64,000 bases of DNA from Chlamydomonas reinhardtii (GCF_000002595.2 NC_057004.1:5258405-5322404), one strand, 5' to 3'; counted from the first letter of the stretch, positions 1 to 12,773 are shown. Numbers and translations: made by a program. The notes: a model not told the origin generated them from the sequence alone.

Positions 1-1704
1 GAGCAGCGCCGACTCAAGCTCAGGTGGGTGGCGCCGCGCGCCGTGCGGGTACTGAGCGGACTCGCAGGAGAAGCGATGCAAGCGCCTGTGGGCAGAACCA
101 CGTCTACTTGTGCGGTTTGGTTGTCTTTGGCCCAACATGTGCACCACGCCATTCGCAATGCGCCGCAGCGAGGCCAACACCCCGAACTACCGGGACGTGG
201 AGAACGGCGGCCCCAACGCGGGCCGCTCGCACCCCAACTCGGCCGGGCCGGGCAGCACACCCTTAGGTCGTACGTCGATGGGGCCGGGGGCGGGCGCCTC
301 CCACCTGGCGCGCTACTCGCTCGCGCAGAGCTACGCCGCCGCAAACCCGGGGCCTGGCCCCCACCATGCCAGGGGCGGCGCCAGCGGTGCCGGTTCCCGC
401 GCGGATGATGTGATGGCTATCTCTGTGGACAATCCCTTGAGTAGCGCGTCCAGCTCAGCACAGGAGCCGGCGCTGCCGACGTCGCGGCCGCCTGTGCCAC
501 CCATCCCGCGCGGCACGGTGCAGCTGCCGGTCACCGGGACACACATGGCGCAGCTTGCTGACATTGGGCCGGCCGGCGTGCTCAGCCCGCGCGACAGCGC
601 CTTCGGCCATGCCTCGCTGCCACCGCTCCCGGGGACGCTGGCGTCTCGCTCAGGAGCGAGCGCTGGCGGGGGCCTGTCGACGGGGTTCGCGAACGGGCCG
701 GACCTGGGCAAGACGAGCACGCCGGACCGATCCAGCTATGACATCGGTCAAGCTGCTGTGCCTACAGACCTTAAGGTACCGCATGTGGGCTTAGGCGAAC
801 CGGGCAGGAGCATGCCCAGCGCATTGGGGGCTTTGTCGTTGCACGGCTCAATCTGCTACCGCTCCAGCCCGGTTCAACCTTCTATTGAAATGTGTCGACT
901 TTGCATGCAGGCGCGACAAGGCCTTCCGCCGCGGCCCCCTGAGCACTCCCACTTCCCCGCGTTCAGCCACGCATCCGCGCCACCGGGTGCTGCGGCGACC
1001 GTCTCGGCGGTGCCGGAGCACATGCATGAGGGCAGCAAGGGCAGCGGCTCGCACCACACACCCGGCCACCATCGCCGCGGGCTAAGCAACGCAACCGCCG
1101 ACTCGTCTCAGGGCCCCGCCGCCGGCCAGTCCCACCATGCCACCGTGGACCCCTACGCCATCGTGAACGCGGCACTGCCCTCGACGCTGCAGCACTGCAA
1201 CTCCATGCCTGTGGCTGATGCGGTGCTGGGCGTGGGTATGGGCTTGGGGCTCAACGACGACGGCGGCCGGGTGGGCGGCGGCTCGCCGGTGGCGACCATG
1301 GAAGTGCTGGAGCAGGCGCACATGATCAGGTGAGGGCATTCGAAACCCGATGTGAATGCCTTTTGACTTAGTCAGGACACAGGACAACCCAGCGTGGTGT
1401 CAGTCGCAGTGCTTGGGTTACGTACGCGCCACGCCCGCAGCCCGTGCTGACATCGTATGTGACTGCCTGTTGTTACACGCGAGGTTGTGTAGTCTAGCTA
1501 ACGACCCGCTGCCCCCGCGCCCCACCTCTTGCTGTTCTTGCTGCTGCTGTTGGCAACACCCGAACCAGGTGCATGAGCGTGAACCCTGTCATGTTGGAGA
1601 TGATGCAGCACGCGGATACCATGGACCGCGTGCTGGCCGAGGCTATGGCGGCAAACATGCCGCTCGCATTGGGCACCGAGCTGGGGCCGAGGCAACACCA
1701 GTGA
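1..1704 (+). CDS. 3' part of unrecognised low-complexity protein
   Basis: C-terminal part of a gene that starts before the window; no domain is recognised. My model has an exon tail at 1-23 (ends CTCAG, then GTGGGT), a long exon 169-1329, and a last exon 1569-1704 ending in TGA. The junctions keep one frame. The protein is rich in Ser, Pro, Gly, Ala and His and ends in a short Met-rich helix-like tail (VMLEMMQHADTMDRVLAEAM). Within the long exon, 776-910 begins with GTACCG, ends with GCATGCAG, is 135 nt (a multiple of three) and has no in-frame stop, so it may be a further intron or true coding sequence. The low-complexity composition suggests a disordered regulatory tail, which is inference only. 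Confidence 0.55.
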
Positions 1705-3459
1705 GGGGGGAAGTGTGTACTGGCAGCGCTTGTACTGACAGTTGAAGGGTATGCAAAGGCGTGCCCATCATGTGAGATGCTGTGCCGACTTTTTGGCTGA
1801 ACGCCTGGGCGTGGACGCATGGCAGGCATGCCTGTCATCATTGTGATCAAAGGGGGGATAAGCTTGTGATTAAAGAATGTTTGTCTCGCTGTGCATTCGT
1901 AAGGCGGTTTTATGAAGTGCCGCGGGTATGGTGCGTGCTATTGGGTTCGAGACTCGAACGGGACCGGGAGCGCGGCCTTGGGCTTAAGCACTTTGTGACC
2001 TACGGTGTCGTCGGTATGCTTCGTCGCGCCTTGAATGTGTGACTGTGATTCGTTGAACATCCGTGAACTTGGGCGATTTTGGTTGCTCGCGAGCTGTATG
2101 GGAGATCAACTGTGGGGATTGCTACCCACTGCCGACACCCTCTTCCGACACCGTGCGCATTCGATTTTTGCAGCATCTTCGGTAACATATTCTATGTGGC
2201 TGGTCTGGGCTGTCTTGAAGCAATTGAGTGCGAAAACAACACGTTGATACTTGCTTGAAGGCACGTGTTTGCCGTTGGTTGGGGAAGATTCATACCTATG
2301 CATTGACGCGTCAGAGGCCACGAAGTGGCCCAACGCATGGTATCTATATGCTATTGCACATCTCTACCGTACGTTTCTCCTTACACTGGTAAAGGCAATT
2401 AAGCGAATGCGTACGTGTATGCTTTTGACCGACTTTGAGTGTGGTGGGGCAGGCATCGTGGCGCGCCAGCCACCGGGCCCTGGCATTCGACAAGTACCCA
2501 TGTGCAGGCCGGCAGAATGCAGGGCTCTTAGCAAGGCGAGCCATGTTGTGACAGACAGACAGAGTTGAAGGACGGCGGCGTAGAGCACTGGGGCTGGGAA
2601 GCTTTGCCGACACGCGGCCGCTGCGGCTTGCCACGTGTGATGCAAATTCCATACGACATCCGCAGTCCCGCATGACACAGCGTAGTATCAACCCTGCCAT
2701 CCATTGCAACATGCCGCCTCCTGGTTCGCCCTGCCAAGCGGCTTCCTTTGCGGCCGCGTATGCAATCGTACTGCTACTCACGTCGGCCCACGCTGCCATT
2801 ACGAACTTACGATAACTGTGCATTTGAGCAACATGGCAACCGACCACATTCACCCGCTGCCTGCGCGCAGTCTCAACAGCGCTGGTAATCCAACACCTGG
2901 CACGCTGCACGGCTATGCACAGTCTCTAGCTGGCATCCAATGGCGACCCAGACTGACCAGCATACTACTGCGCACCACGACATATAATGAGCCACCGACC
3001 GGCCCTACACTCACAGAGGTAGTACGACTGGCGCCACCCAGCACGTGTGGCAGTTCCGGTCCCTGAGTCACCACAGCCACCTGCTACCACCTGGACAACG
3101 GATGCCTGTCCTGCTTCTTGCCGCGCTTTTACTTGATCCGCCACAGTCACCGCCGCCATCTGCTAATACCTCTCCTGGCCATTATGGCGCGGGCAAATCG
3201 TAAATGGCAGTCGCGCCGCAGAGGCGCCCGTGCACACAGGCGCGGCGGCAAACCACCTGCAGTGCTTCCCATGCCCGACTCTAGCCCTCACAAAGTCACG
3301 CACGCTCTGCTTCTAAATGTTATTTATGCGGTGATCGGCGGTTCCCGCCACAGATGGACGATGGAAAGGGTCTCCTCGTCCGCCTGCCGGCTGCCTGCTA
3401 TCCGACCTGCAGAGGTGTAGACAAGTGTGCGCAGGGCAGGTGACAAAGTTCACGAGCGC
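1705..3459. other. Convergent 3' region, no gene recognised
   Basis: This stretch lies between the + strand gene ending at 1704 and the - strand methyltransferase ending at 3460. It should hold both 3' UTRs. The reading frames present match no family I know. A short perfect palindrome, GTTCGAG-A-CTCGAAC, lies near 1948-1962. Nothing else is supported. Confidence 0.5.
2381..2385 (-). terminator. Candidate TGTAA polyadenylation signal for MTQ2
   Basis: TTACA on the + strand reads TGTAA on the - strand, the usual green-algal polyadenylation signal. It would give the methyltransferase a 3' UTR of about 1.1 kb. A 5-base motif occurs by chance, so this is tentative. Confidence 0.25.
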
Positions 3460-5105
3460 TCAATAAGGATTCGGCGACGGCGCAGAATCCGCCCCGCGCA
3501 CCAACACAGTGTGGCAACCGATCTCCCACACCGCCGCGAGGCCCAAGTCAACGGCCCACCTACCCTGAAAGCCATGGGCCTTCATCTCCTCTATGATGCC
3601 TGTGGGCAGCGCATCACGCGAGACAGGACACAGGGCTTCATTTGACATCCGTACCGTGTACAAGGAGTCCCAAGAGGTGCATTGTGCACCAAAAGCAGGT
3701 TCAGCAATCACGTGACGGCCGCGCCGAGTCCCGTGCGGGCCGCGCCTGGCTCACCCTTGGGCTCATTCTCCGTCACCGTGACCATGAAGAGCTCCCCAGT
3801 TGGCGACAGCAGCTTGGGAAGCTGCAAGCAGGGAGTAATAAGTGAACGCAAGCGCAGCGTAGAGATGTGCAATCTGGTTGATGTTGCTCCGCTTGGGGTA
3901 AATCCCCACGCCATGCCCACACCCAATCAAGTGCGTGCAGCCCTGCACCCACCAGTGGCAGGACCCTGTCTATGACACGGCGGCCCTTCCAGCCGCCCGC
4001 CCACGCCGAGGCAATGCCGCGGCCCTCCACCTCCTCGTCGGGTGTGGGCACGTACGGCGGGTTGAACAGCTGCAGACACGCAGCAGGTACGGCAGTGGTG
4101 GGTGGTGGCTGCGCGCGTACAAGGCACGACGCGCGCTCACATCTGCCTATGCAGCGCGGGTAGCTTGCGCCCGACAACGCACGCGCACGCGAAGGCGCGC
4201 AGCAGAGCTTTTCAGCCACGCTTCTTGCGGGCACCCTCTGCAGGTCAGCCACGCTTCTTGCGGGCACCCTCTGCAGGTCAGCCACGCTTCTTGGGGGCAC
4301 CCTCTGCAGGAGGCGGGGCCATGCCGCTGCGGTGAGTGGCAGTGCCGCCAGCAGTCACCCCAGCCACCCACTCACCAGCACGTCCACGCAGCCTTGCAAA
4401 CGGTCCAGCAGCGGCCCGAAGAGGCTTGCTATCACCACCTCCACATCCCCCACCTGCAGTGGGAGGCGCAGTGCATTCGCAGCACAGCAAATAGTAACAG
4501 TCACACGCGCAGGACGCGCAGTATCATCGCTGCCAGTGGTGCGGCTCATTCATACGCCTGCCAGTGGTGCGGCTGCTCCTCCTCCTCACCTGGTGGGAAT
4601 GCAGCGTCTGTGCAGTGGCCTCCGCGGCTGCGGGGCTGTGGTCAATGGCCAGCAGCTGCGCCCGCACCGGCAAGGACAGCTGCCGTAGGAGCAGCGCTAG
4701 CGATGTGATGACGAAGCCACTGCCGCAGCCCAACTCCAGGCAACTGCAAGTGGAGAGCCGAGGATCGAGTGAGCTGCGTGCTGCGCCTACACCGTAATTG
4801 CGCAAGGTGCGTTTGCACTGCGACTCACCATCTTGGCTTGTTGCTCTCCCATTTGCGAGCATACTCCTGGAGCACATCCACTAGCAGGAATGTGTCCTGC
4901 AACCAACGTACGCGCGGTGTGTATCAGTGGGCCGGTGTGTGTGTCAGTGGGCCGGGTCGCCGCCACCACCCGACCGATGTTTTGCGTCTCCCCTTGCGCC
5001 CAAGCTGGCTCACGGCCTTCAACCTTGCAGTCTCACATCTGAGGGCTCATACACGTTGCTGTTCCAATGTGTGTGCTTGATTTCAGCGACCGAGAGCTCT
5101 GTCAT
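3460..5105 (-). CDS. MTQ2: eRF1 glutamine N5-methyltransferase (N6AMT1/HEMK2/MTQ2 family)
   Basis: S-adenosylmethionine-dependent methyltransferase; family members modify the Gln of the GGQ loop of release factor eRF1. Seven exons on the - strand: 5105-5037, 4896-4829, 4743-4590, 4453-4376, 4069-3953, 3821-3755, 3599-3460. Phases agree and give 230 residues, close to the 214 of human N6AMT1. Visible signatures are VYEPSDDTFLL at the N terminus, SAM motif I LELGCGSG (about 48-55), the catalytic NPPY in [14 protein letters not shown] (NPPY 126-129), AWAGGWKGR, and [18 protein letters not shown]. The start is the ATG at 5105, the only one giving the conserved N terminus. Intron 4 carries a 33-bp triplicated repeat. 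The gene is divergent from the kinesin gene at 5331. The family is clear; the extreme C terminus is less conserved. Confidence 0.93.
4213..4310. repeat. 33-bp tandem repeat, three copies, in MTQ2 intron 4
   Basis: Three adjacent copies of a 33-bp unit beginning CAGCCACGCTTCTTG. The third differs by one visible base (TTGGGG for TTGCGG). Read on the gene strand, each unit contains CTGCAG, which looks like a splice acceptor. Confidence 0.95.
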
Positions 5106-5330
5106 GCCCCTTGGTGACTAAATAGACGTGTAATCGGACGTGTATGTATTGAGCAGAGTACAGTGTGAGTACACTGAGCGGATGCAAGAAAACCCAAACA
5201 GAAACCCATGCTGACATGTCGCTAAAAGTCACGGAATGCTAATACCATAATTCATTTGACTCAATGATAACTACACAAATGCTGCGAACTCTTACGTGAC
5301 CTTGTTAAGCACTGACAGCTTGCCACCACC
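5106..5330. promoter_or_regulatory. Short divergent intergenic region, likely shared promoter
   Basis: 225 bp separate the start codons of MTQ2 (-) and the kinesin (+). The stretch is more AT-rich than the flanking exons. It must contain both 5' UTRs and both core promoters unless one gene has an upstream noncoding exon. No specific factor site is identified. Confidence 0.5.
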
Positions 5331-8300
5331 ATGGCGCCCGGGCCAGAGGTGGCTGGCATTGATATCTTTGTCCGTGTTAAGCCTGTACCAAAGCCGTCTC
5401 CAAGATTAGGAATTGACAACTCGGAAAACAAGGTCGAGTTCAACATCCCTAGGAATGAAGCCGCGGGACTCGTGAACAACCAGCGCGAGCATTTTGAGTT
5501 CCGCTTCAACGGAATCCTCCAGGCTGACGCAAAGCAAGATGAGGTAAGGCTGGCTCGCCTGGGCGCCGCGAGGAGTGTTGCACGGTGCCATGTGCTCCTG
5601 GCCCCTCGATGCGGCCCAGGTCTTCGAGCGCGTCGCCCGGCCGGTGGTCATGGGGGCGATGGAGGGCTACAACGGCACCATCTTCGCCTACGGCCAGACG
5701 GGCTCGGGAAAGACCTTCACCATCACGGGAGGCCCGGAGCGCTATGTGGACCGTGGTATCATCCCACGGTGCGTGCCATGCATGCCGGGGATGTCAAACG
5801 GGGCGAAGTGGGCCCCGACACGGTGCCCGGCAACTGGAATCAGACAGGCACACCGCGTTTTGGATCGCGCGGCGGGATCCTATGACAGGCCCAGGAGAAT
5901 AGGGCCCCGGCGCTTCAGTACACGTGGGAACGCTCGGACGCGGGCATGCCGGTGCTGGGTCGGTGCTGTGGTGGTCGCCGCCTAGGCGACAGGGCGTGAG
6001 CGGAATGCGCAGATTACACATAGGCGGGCTCATGTAATCCTGGATCACGCGTCTAATATGGTGCGTGGCATTGCCTGCCCCACTTTAGAAGGCTAACCCA
6101 CAAAGCACACGCGGTGAACACGAACGTATACCGTACGCTCCATGGCATGCCGCCCGCAGGTCAATCTCCGCCATCTTCAGTGAGATATCCAAGCGCCATG
6201 ACTACCAGTACTCGGTGAGGTGCTGAGCGGGGGCAGCTGTAGCCACGCGGCTGCAGGAGCAGCAGCAGCGGAAGCAGCAGCTGTAGCTGCAGTGCTGGCA
6301 GGGCTGCTGGTTTGCTCCGGTCAGATCGACGCAGCGGTTGTGGTGTGCGGGAGCGGAGATGGATCTGGAGTAACCGCACACCGCGGAACGCGTGTTGCGC
6401 TTTGAACAGCTCGGCCGGGGCCTGCGGCGGTCCTGTTGGTGGTTGTGGCAGCGGTGGCAGAGGCCGTGATGGTTGTGGACTGGCGGTCAGTGACTGGTGG
6501 TTGTGGACTTGCGGCTGCTGAGGTTTCATGGGGCGCCACGACGCTGCCCCTGGGCAGACGTGTGGAGGCAGTGCCCTGGCGGCCTCTGCCATGTCGTGTT
6601 AGGCTGCACGTGCGGGTGTGGCGCCCCAGCGCTGCATTCCCGCCACTCCAGCACGCATGTGACTCCGCAGCCCTATGCCTCCATCAAACCCCACCTACCC
6701 ACCTGCCTGCCCATACCTCCCTACCCCAACACCTCCACACATACCTCAGGTCCACATCTCCTACCTGGAGATTTACAACAATGAGGGCTATGACCTGCTG
6801 GACGCAGAGCGCGAGATCAAAGCGCTGGAGGACCTTCAGCAGGTACGGTGATTGTGTCTGTGGCCTCCCGGATCCCGATACCAACCGCTTCTGCGCTGCC
6901 CGTTACTGCAAGGGGGTAGGGGCGAAGGCGTCCGCCGGTCCACGCGCCCGCCTGACCCGCTGTCGGCATCCTCCTGCAGAGCTGCTATCCAGCTATCCAG
7001 CTCATGTCCAGCTAGCGCGACTTGTGCTCTTACTGGGAGCGGTTACGCACCAAAGGTTACGCGCTGACTGCCTGGGCTCTCTGTGCTCTGCTGCTGCGGC
7101 TGCTGCTGCTGTGCGCTGCTGCTGCACGCCGCAGGTGCACGTGGGCGAGGGCGAGGACGGCACGGTGAGCTACCGCAACCTGTCCATGTACCGCGCCAAC
7201 AACGAGGAGGAGGCGCTCAACCTGGTGCGTGTGGGCGTGTGCGTGTGTGGGCGTGTGGGCGTGTGCGTGTGGGGCGTGAGGCGTGAGGGAGGCGGGTTAG
7301 GTGGATGACGTGGGTCGCTGTGGCGGGCGCTGAGATGCGGGCCATGCTGTGAGCGAGGGCACAATGGAAAGACGCATGAACGGTCTGTGTATCCGGCGCT
7401 TCGACAGTGTCAAACCAGCTCCTGAGTCTCCTCCCCCACGCCTCCCCATCCCGCTCCCACCCTGCCCTCCCCCAGTTGTTCCTGGGTGACACCAATCGCA
7501 CCATCAGCGAGACGCCCATGAACCAGGCTTCATCGCGATCACACTGCATCTTCACCATCCACGTGGAGGCACGCAAGGTGCGTCGCCGTCCACCAGGCAT
7601 CGCGCACACACGCGCACACACATGCACACAAACACGAATGCACGCATATGCGCACGTGCACGCTCACACACGCGGTGTTGACCCTCTCCTTAATGCTCTC
7701 CTAATGCATGACACGCTAACAGACGGGCGAGGACGTGGTACGGCGCTCCAAGCTCAATCTGGTGGATCTGGCGGGAAGTGAGCGCGTGAGCAAGACCGGC
7801 GTGGACGGCACCACCCTTCGGGAGGCCAAGTACATCAACTTGTCACTACACTACCTGGAGCAGGTAGGGGGTTGGAGGCGGGTGGAGGCGGGTGGGGGCG
7901 GGTGGGGGCGGGTAGTGGCACACAGGTGGCTTGCAGGCGGGGCGCCGATGCGTGTCCGGTTGGGGCGCTGGGGGATGGCGCCTGGCATTGATGCATGTCG
8001 GGGGCTACCAGGCTCGCCCCTCTGAATCCATGTTGAACATGCTGTTCTTGCCGGGCGACGTGACCTCACCGGCGACCCATGATGACCCATTATGACCCCT
8101 GCACCCCACAGGTCATCATCGCGCTGCAGGAGAAGTCCATGGGCATGAACAGGCAAGTGGCCTGGACTGACTGGAGCCACAACCCACGCCCTAACCCACA
8201 TCTGATATCTCTGCTGTCTTCTCTTCTCCGGTAACATCAAGCCCCATTTGCCGAGCTCCACAGCTCTCCAAGCAGCACACCCTACCCCTCACCTCCTCCT

Positions 8301-11300
8301 CCTCCTCCTCCTCCTTCTCCCTACAGGCCGCACATCCCCTACCGCAACAGCATGATGACCATGGCGCTGAAGGACTCGCTGGGCGGCAACTGCCGCACGG
8401 TCATGGTCGCCACCATCAACAGCGCGCAGGACCAACTGGACGAGTCCATCTCCACGTGCCGCTTCGCGCAGCGCGTGGCCATGGTCCGAAACACGGTGAG
8501 GCGGGCGGCGGCGATGTGTTGTGGACACACATACGGTCCCGTTGACATCTGCAGCTTGTCTGTGCCGCCTTCCTGGTCGTTCTCCAGCGTGCCTTTCTGC
8601 TTGGAACCGGCGGTGTGGGCATGGAGAGCATGGTCCGCAGACGGAATAGACCGGACGCAGCTGCGCCTGGTGGCTGGGCGTCTCGTTGACACACCAGCAA
8701 TATCTCTGTCTACTGTCCTGGCCTTTCTCCCGGCCATTCGCCATTTTACCAAATCCGAACGCGCCAAGCGCTTTCTGCCCGCGCGCTCCTGGCCGCTACA
8801 CCCGCCGCCGCCTGACCCGTCCGACCCTTTCTGCCGTCTTCATCCTCACGTGACCACCCCGACACCTGCAACACCCTACGATGTTCCCTTCCACTGTGCT
8901 GTATCCTAACCATAAACATGCACGCACACCACATGCGCCCCGCAGGTGCTTCTGAACGAGGAGCTGGACCCCAGCCTCATCATCCGGCGGTTGAAGCAGG
9001 AGCTGCGCGACCTCAAGGAGGAGGTCAAGATGCTCAGGGGCGAGGAGGAGGAGCGCGGCCCGCTCACGCCAGACGAGCTGGTGCGGCTGCAGGGCCAGGT
9101 GAGAGCGGGGGCTGCAGGCAGGGTGTGCGAGGGCTGATGGCGGGATTCGGGTGTGGCTGTGGCATGGGACAGGCGGGGCTTTCAGGAAGCAAGGCTGTGG
9201 GGGCTGCAGGGGCTGTGGGGGCGCGGGCTGCGGGCTGCGGGAGCTGCACACCCGTTTGCGTCTGGCGCCGCAGGTCTGCGTCATGCAAGCCTCCTAACCT
9301 AGCTTTCTGTTGTGCAAAAAACGCCCATCGCGCATTTGCCAAGCCAGTGCATGCCTCCCAAACTCCGGCCCCCATCCGCCTCATCCTCTTTCCACCCCCT
9401 TCCTTCAGGTGGAGACGTACGTGGCGGACAACTCGCCCGAGGCCAGCCTCAACCTGGGCGGCAGCATGATGATGATCCGGGCCGTGTTCGAGGTCTTCAA
9501 GCGCCTGCTGCGAACAGGCGGCTTCAAAATGGCGGGGTCGGGCGGTGCGGGCGGCAGCGGCAGCGGCGCAGGCGGAGGTGGCGGGGAGCCGGGCACGCCG
9601 GGGCGAGCTGGCGGCGCAGGTGCGAGTCCCGGACGGGCGGTGGCTGCGAGCTGTGTTTGACATTACTGACACGTCGTCACTACCATCCAAGGGGACCTCA
9701 CTCCGCGTACCGTAGCTTGAGCATCGCCATCATCATACCGCCCACAGCACGTACTGTACTCCACTTAACCTGTCTAAACACCGCACAGGCGAGGGTGGCG
9801 GCGGCGGCGGCGACTCGGCTGGGCTGCAGGACCAGGTCCGCAAGCTCAAGCTGCAGGTGGCGCAGCGCGACAACGAGATCGGCATCCTGGTGTCCATGCT
9901 AAAGCGCCGCGAGGGCGCAGGCGCCAAGGCCGGCCCCGTCCTCAGCAGCCCCTCCACCTCCATAAACGGCCCGCCAGTGCCCGGCATGGGTGCGGCGGCG
10001 GCGGCTGGCGGCGCGGGAGGAGGCCTGGGTGCAGGGCCCAGCGGCGTGGATGGGTCAGGCGCGGGGCCGGGGCCCGGGTCTGCAGCGGCTGCGGGAGGCG
10101 GAGGCGGCCCGGCGGACGAGCTGGCTGTGTTGATGAACACCAACCTACTGGCTGACCGCAACAAGGCCTTTGAGCTGTTCCGGAAGAGCTACCGCCAGAA
10201 CGAGGTGGGGGTTACATTCATGATTGTTCAAGAAGTGAAGGCGTACTATGGGGGTGGGGATGGGGATGGGGCGCTGGGTTGCCGCCAGGGTTGCTGCGCA
10301 GCTCTGGTTCGCACGGCAGCATGCTGTCTGATCCGGGCGAACCCGCTGCGTGTGGTGTCGAGTGCTTTGCATCTGTTGGCCGGCCCTTCTAAGCTGGCTG
10401 AGCGCCCGCCCCACCGCCTCGTGCTGTGGCGGCCCCGCAGGTCATAGAGGAGAACAAGCAGTTGCTCAAAACCAAGTACGACAGCGCCAAGTCGCTGGGC
10501 GCCGCGGTGAATGACTCCAAGGTGGGCCGTACGTCAGGGCACCAGGAACGGCTGCATGAGCCTGTGTGTCGTTGGTCTGCTGGCCCGCTGGGACTCACGA
10601 GGGGAGTCGCTCAGGGACCCGAGAGCAGCAAGCCTCACCTCAGATGACACGACAACGCTCGCCGCCCTCCGCTCCTTGCCTGTGCCTCTCACACGCGCTA
10701 CACCCCTCACCTGTGCCTGCCCCCCAGGGCCGCATCAACGAGCTGCGCTCGGCCATCGAGCAGCGGCGCATGCAGCGCGGCGCGGCGGCGGTGGCGGCGG
10801 GCATGTCGCCGGAGCAGCTCACAGACGATGACCCGGAGGAGTCCCGGTGCAAGGAGCTGATGGAGCAGGTGGGAGACTGGTCGTCGCGGTGGGAATTGGG
10901 AATTATAACTGGCGTAGTATGAACCCGCATTGAGGAAATACGTAGCAGCGTAGCAGCTGACACTGGAGAGTGTGAGGGACCGCAAAGCATTAGCCCGCGC
11001 ACAGCTCGCTTCAACATCAATATCATACAACTGCCGTAAACACCGGATCACGTTACCCCCCAACAGGAGAAGGCCCGCTACCGCGACGCCTTCAACCAAC
11101 TGCGGGAGCTGAAGAAGGAAATTGAGCACCTACACCTGCTGCTGGAGCAGAGCCGCACCCGCCTGCAGCGCGACTTCGAGCAGTGGATGGGCCTCATGCT
11201 ACGGCAGCAGCAGCAACAGCAGCAGCAGGCGGCGGCGGGGTTGCCGCCGTCGGGGCCCAGCCCGGCCATGTCGCCAATGCGGTAAGTGACTGTGCACGGG

Positions 11301-12165
11301 CGAAGATTCAGGTCATTTGGGCCGCACACGCTACTGACGGCAGCTGGTGCTTTGACCTCCAGAGCACCAAAAATCTCTGCAATGTGTAATGTGTGACCTG
11401 GTGTGTGCCGCACAACAGGCCGTCTGCAGCGGCACAACAACCTGGCATGCCGCGGCAAGCCTGGGGCGACGCGGGGGCTGCACCATCGCCATCCGCCAGC
11501 CCGGCGCCTGGGCCTGGGCCCAGCAGCAGCGGCGGCTCGTTAACACGTGGCCCCAGTCCGGGGGGCTCGGCAGCGGCGCCGCCGCCGCTTCCAGGCGCAG
11601 GCGGGCAGTGGGCGACGCCGGTGGGGCTCAGAGCAAGTGGGGGCAACAGCCCAGCCCTGGGCTCGCATGGGTACGGGAACGGGCATCCTTCAGGCATGCA
11701 CGGGTTAGGGCCAGGGCCGGGGCCGGGGCCGGGCAGCGGCGCCGCCAGTCCAGCGGTGACGCGCACCGGCAGCGGTGTGGCGGTGCAGCAGCACGCCGCA
11801 GCGCACTCGAGTGGCGGGCCGAGCATGCAGGTGAGACTGTGAGAGGCGGGGTTCAGCGCTCATATCACAGGGACGCTGGTCGTTTGCAAGAATGGAGCCG
11901 GTCCTTCCTTTCGACCGTACGGCATCACCATTGCACGACGGCGCTTAACACGGGGCGATGCATGCGCTGTTGCCACACCGTATGCACATGGCGCGATATT
12001 TCGTCCGCTTACCTCGCGTTTGTGTTTCGGCCTCAACAGGGAGTGGACGCGGCTGTGCTGGAAATGGCGCGGCCGTTCCTCACAGGCAACCCTGACGCGG
12101 ACGCGGACATCGTAAAGTTCTATGAGGCCAAAGCCAAGCTGATGCAGAAGCTGAGCGCTGGGTAG
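5331..12165 (+). CDS. KIF6: Kinesin-9 family motor, KIF6 type
   Basis: Microtubule motor of a family tied to motile cilia. Seventeen exons: 5331-5543, 5620-5768, 6160-6214, 6750-6842, 7135-7224, 7476-7577, 7723-7863, 8112-8152, 8327-8495, 8946-9098, 9409-9619, 9789-10204, 10441-10521, 10728-10868, 11067-11281, 11419-11830, 12040-12165. All phases agree; 935 residues against 814 in human KIF6. The motor is N-terminal: P-loop GQTGSGKT (96-103), switch I NQASSRSH (216-223), switch II DLAGSE (249-254), and the kinesin-9 feature [12 protein letters not shown]. Coiled-coil segments and the conserved KIF6 tail ([33 protein letters not shown]) follow. Extra length comes from Gly/Pro/Ala-rich inserts near 450-580 and 755-890. 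The ATG sits in a good context (CCACCATGG). Intron 8 is GC-AG. The specific KIF6 assignment rests on tail similarity. Confidence 0.93.
8153..8326 (+). other. GC-AG intron in the kinesin gene
   Basis: The exon ends AACAG and is followed by GCAAGT rather than GT. The acceptor is CTACAG at 8321-8326. Splicing here restores the conserved motor segment [13 protein letters not shown] short CTC-repeat polypyrimidine run precedes the acceptor. Confidence 0.85.
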
Positions 12166-12773
12166 AGACTTGAGAGTGGTGTCGCCACAGCCGCCGCCGC
12201 TGAGAGCTGTGGACGCAAGTGATGTGGCCGGCTTGCAGGTGCCTTGTGCTATGAGGCGCCTCAAAATTTATTGTGTGCATGTTGCGGGTCAGGAGATTGG
12301 CGGTGAGAGCGACGCGGTTTTGAGTCAAAGAGAAGGGGTCTGGACTCTGGAGCAAGGTCTGGAGGCCCTCAGGGAGCGGAGTCCGTCGAAACGGCGCTTT
12401 GTACCGCACAAAGACACAACCCCCGCCCGCCACTGCCTCGTGTACAAGCCTTCCTGTGCTCTTGTGCACTTGCAGTCTTCAAGAGTCATTACCAACTATT
12501 AACAGAAGGCCGGGCGTGTCGCATGCATAGGAAGTCTCGGTGCCGCCCGTCACGTAATGTTACATCGCGCATACTAAAAGAGACATATCGCTGTAGGTTC
12601 ATGGATAAGATAATAGCTGTCAATCCTTGAGGGCCGCAGTTTTACGCGACGTAATCAACTTGAAGCTTTTGACGGAATGCTCTGACTGAGCCTGGATTGC
12701 CATCACTGAAGCCTCTACAGTAATTTCAGAAGTTGGGGTCGCCTAAGGCTCCACCAACGCGCCCAGAAGGCAC
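12166..12773. other. Kinesin 3' region and proline dehydrogenase promoter region
   Basis: 608 bp between two tandem + strand genes. It must hold the kinesin 3' UTR and the upstream region of proline dehydrogenase. I see no clear TGTAA signal and no other gene. Confidence 0.45.

Noticed and set aside
4213-4310. Regular 33-bp repeats considered as a CRISPR array
   Set aside because: The units are directly adjacent with no spacers and lie inside a eukaryotic intron.
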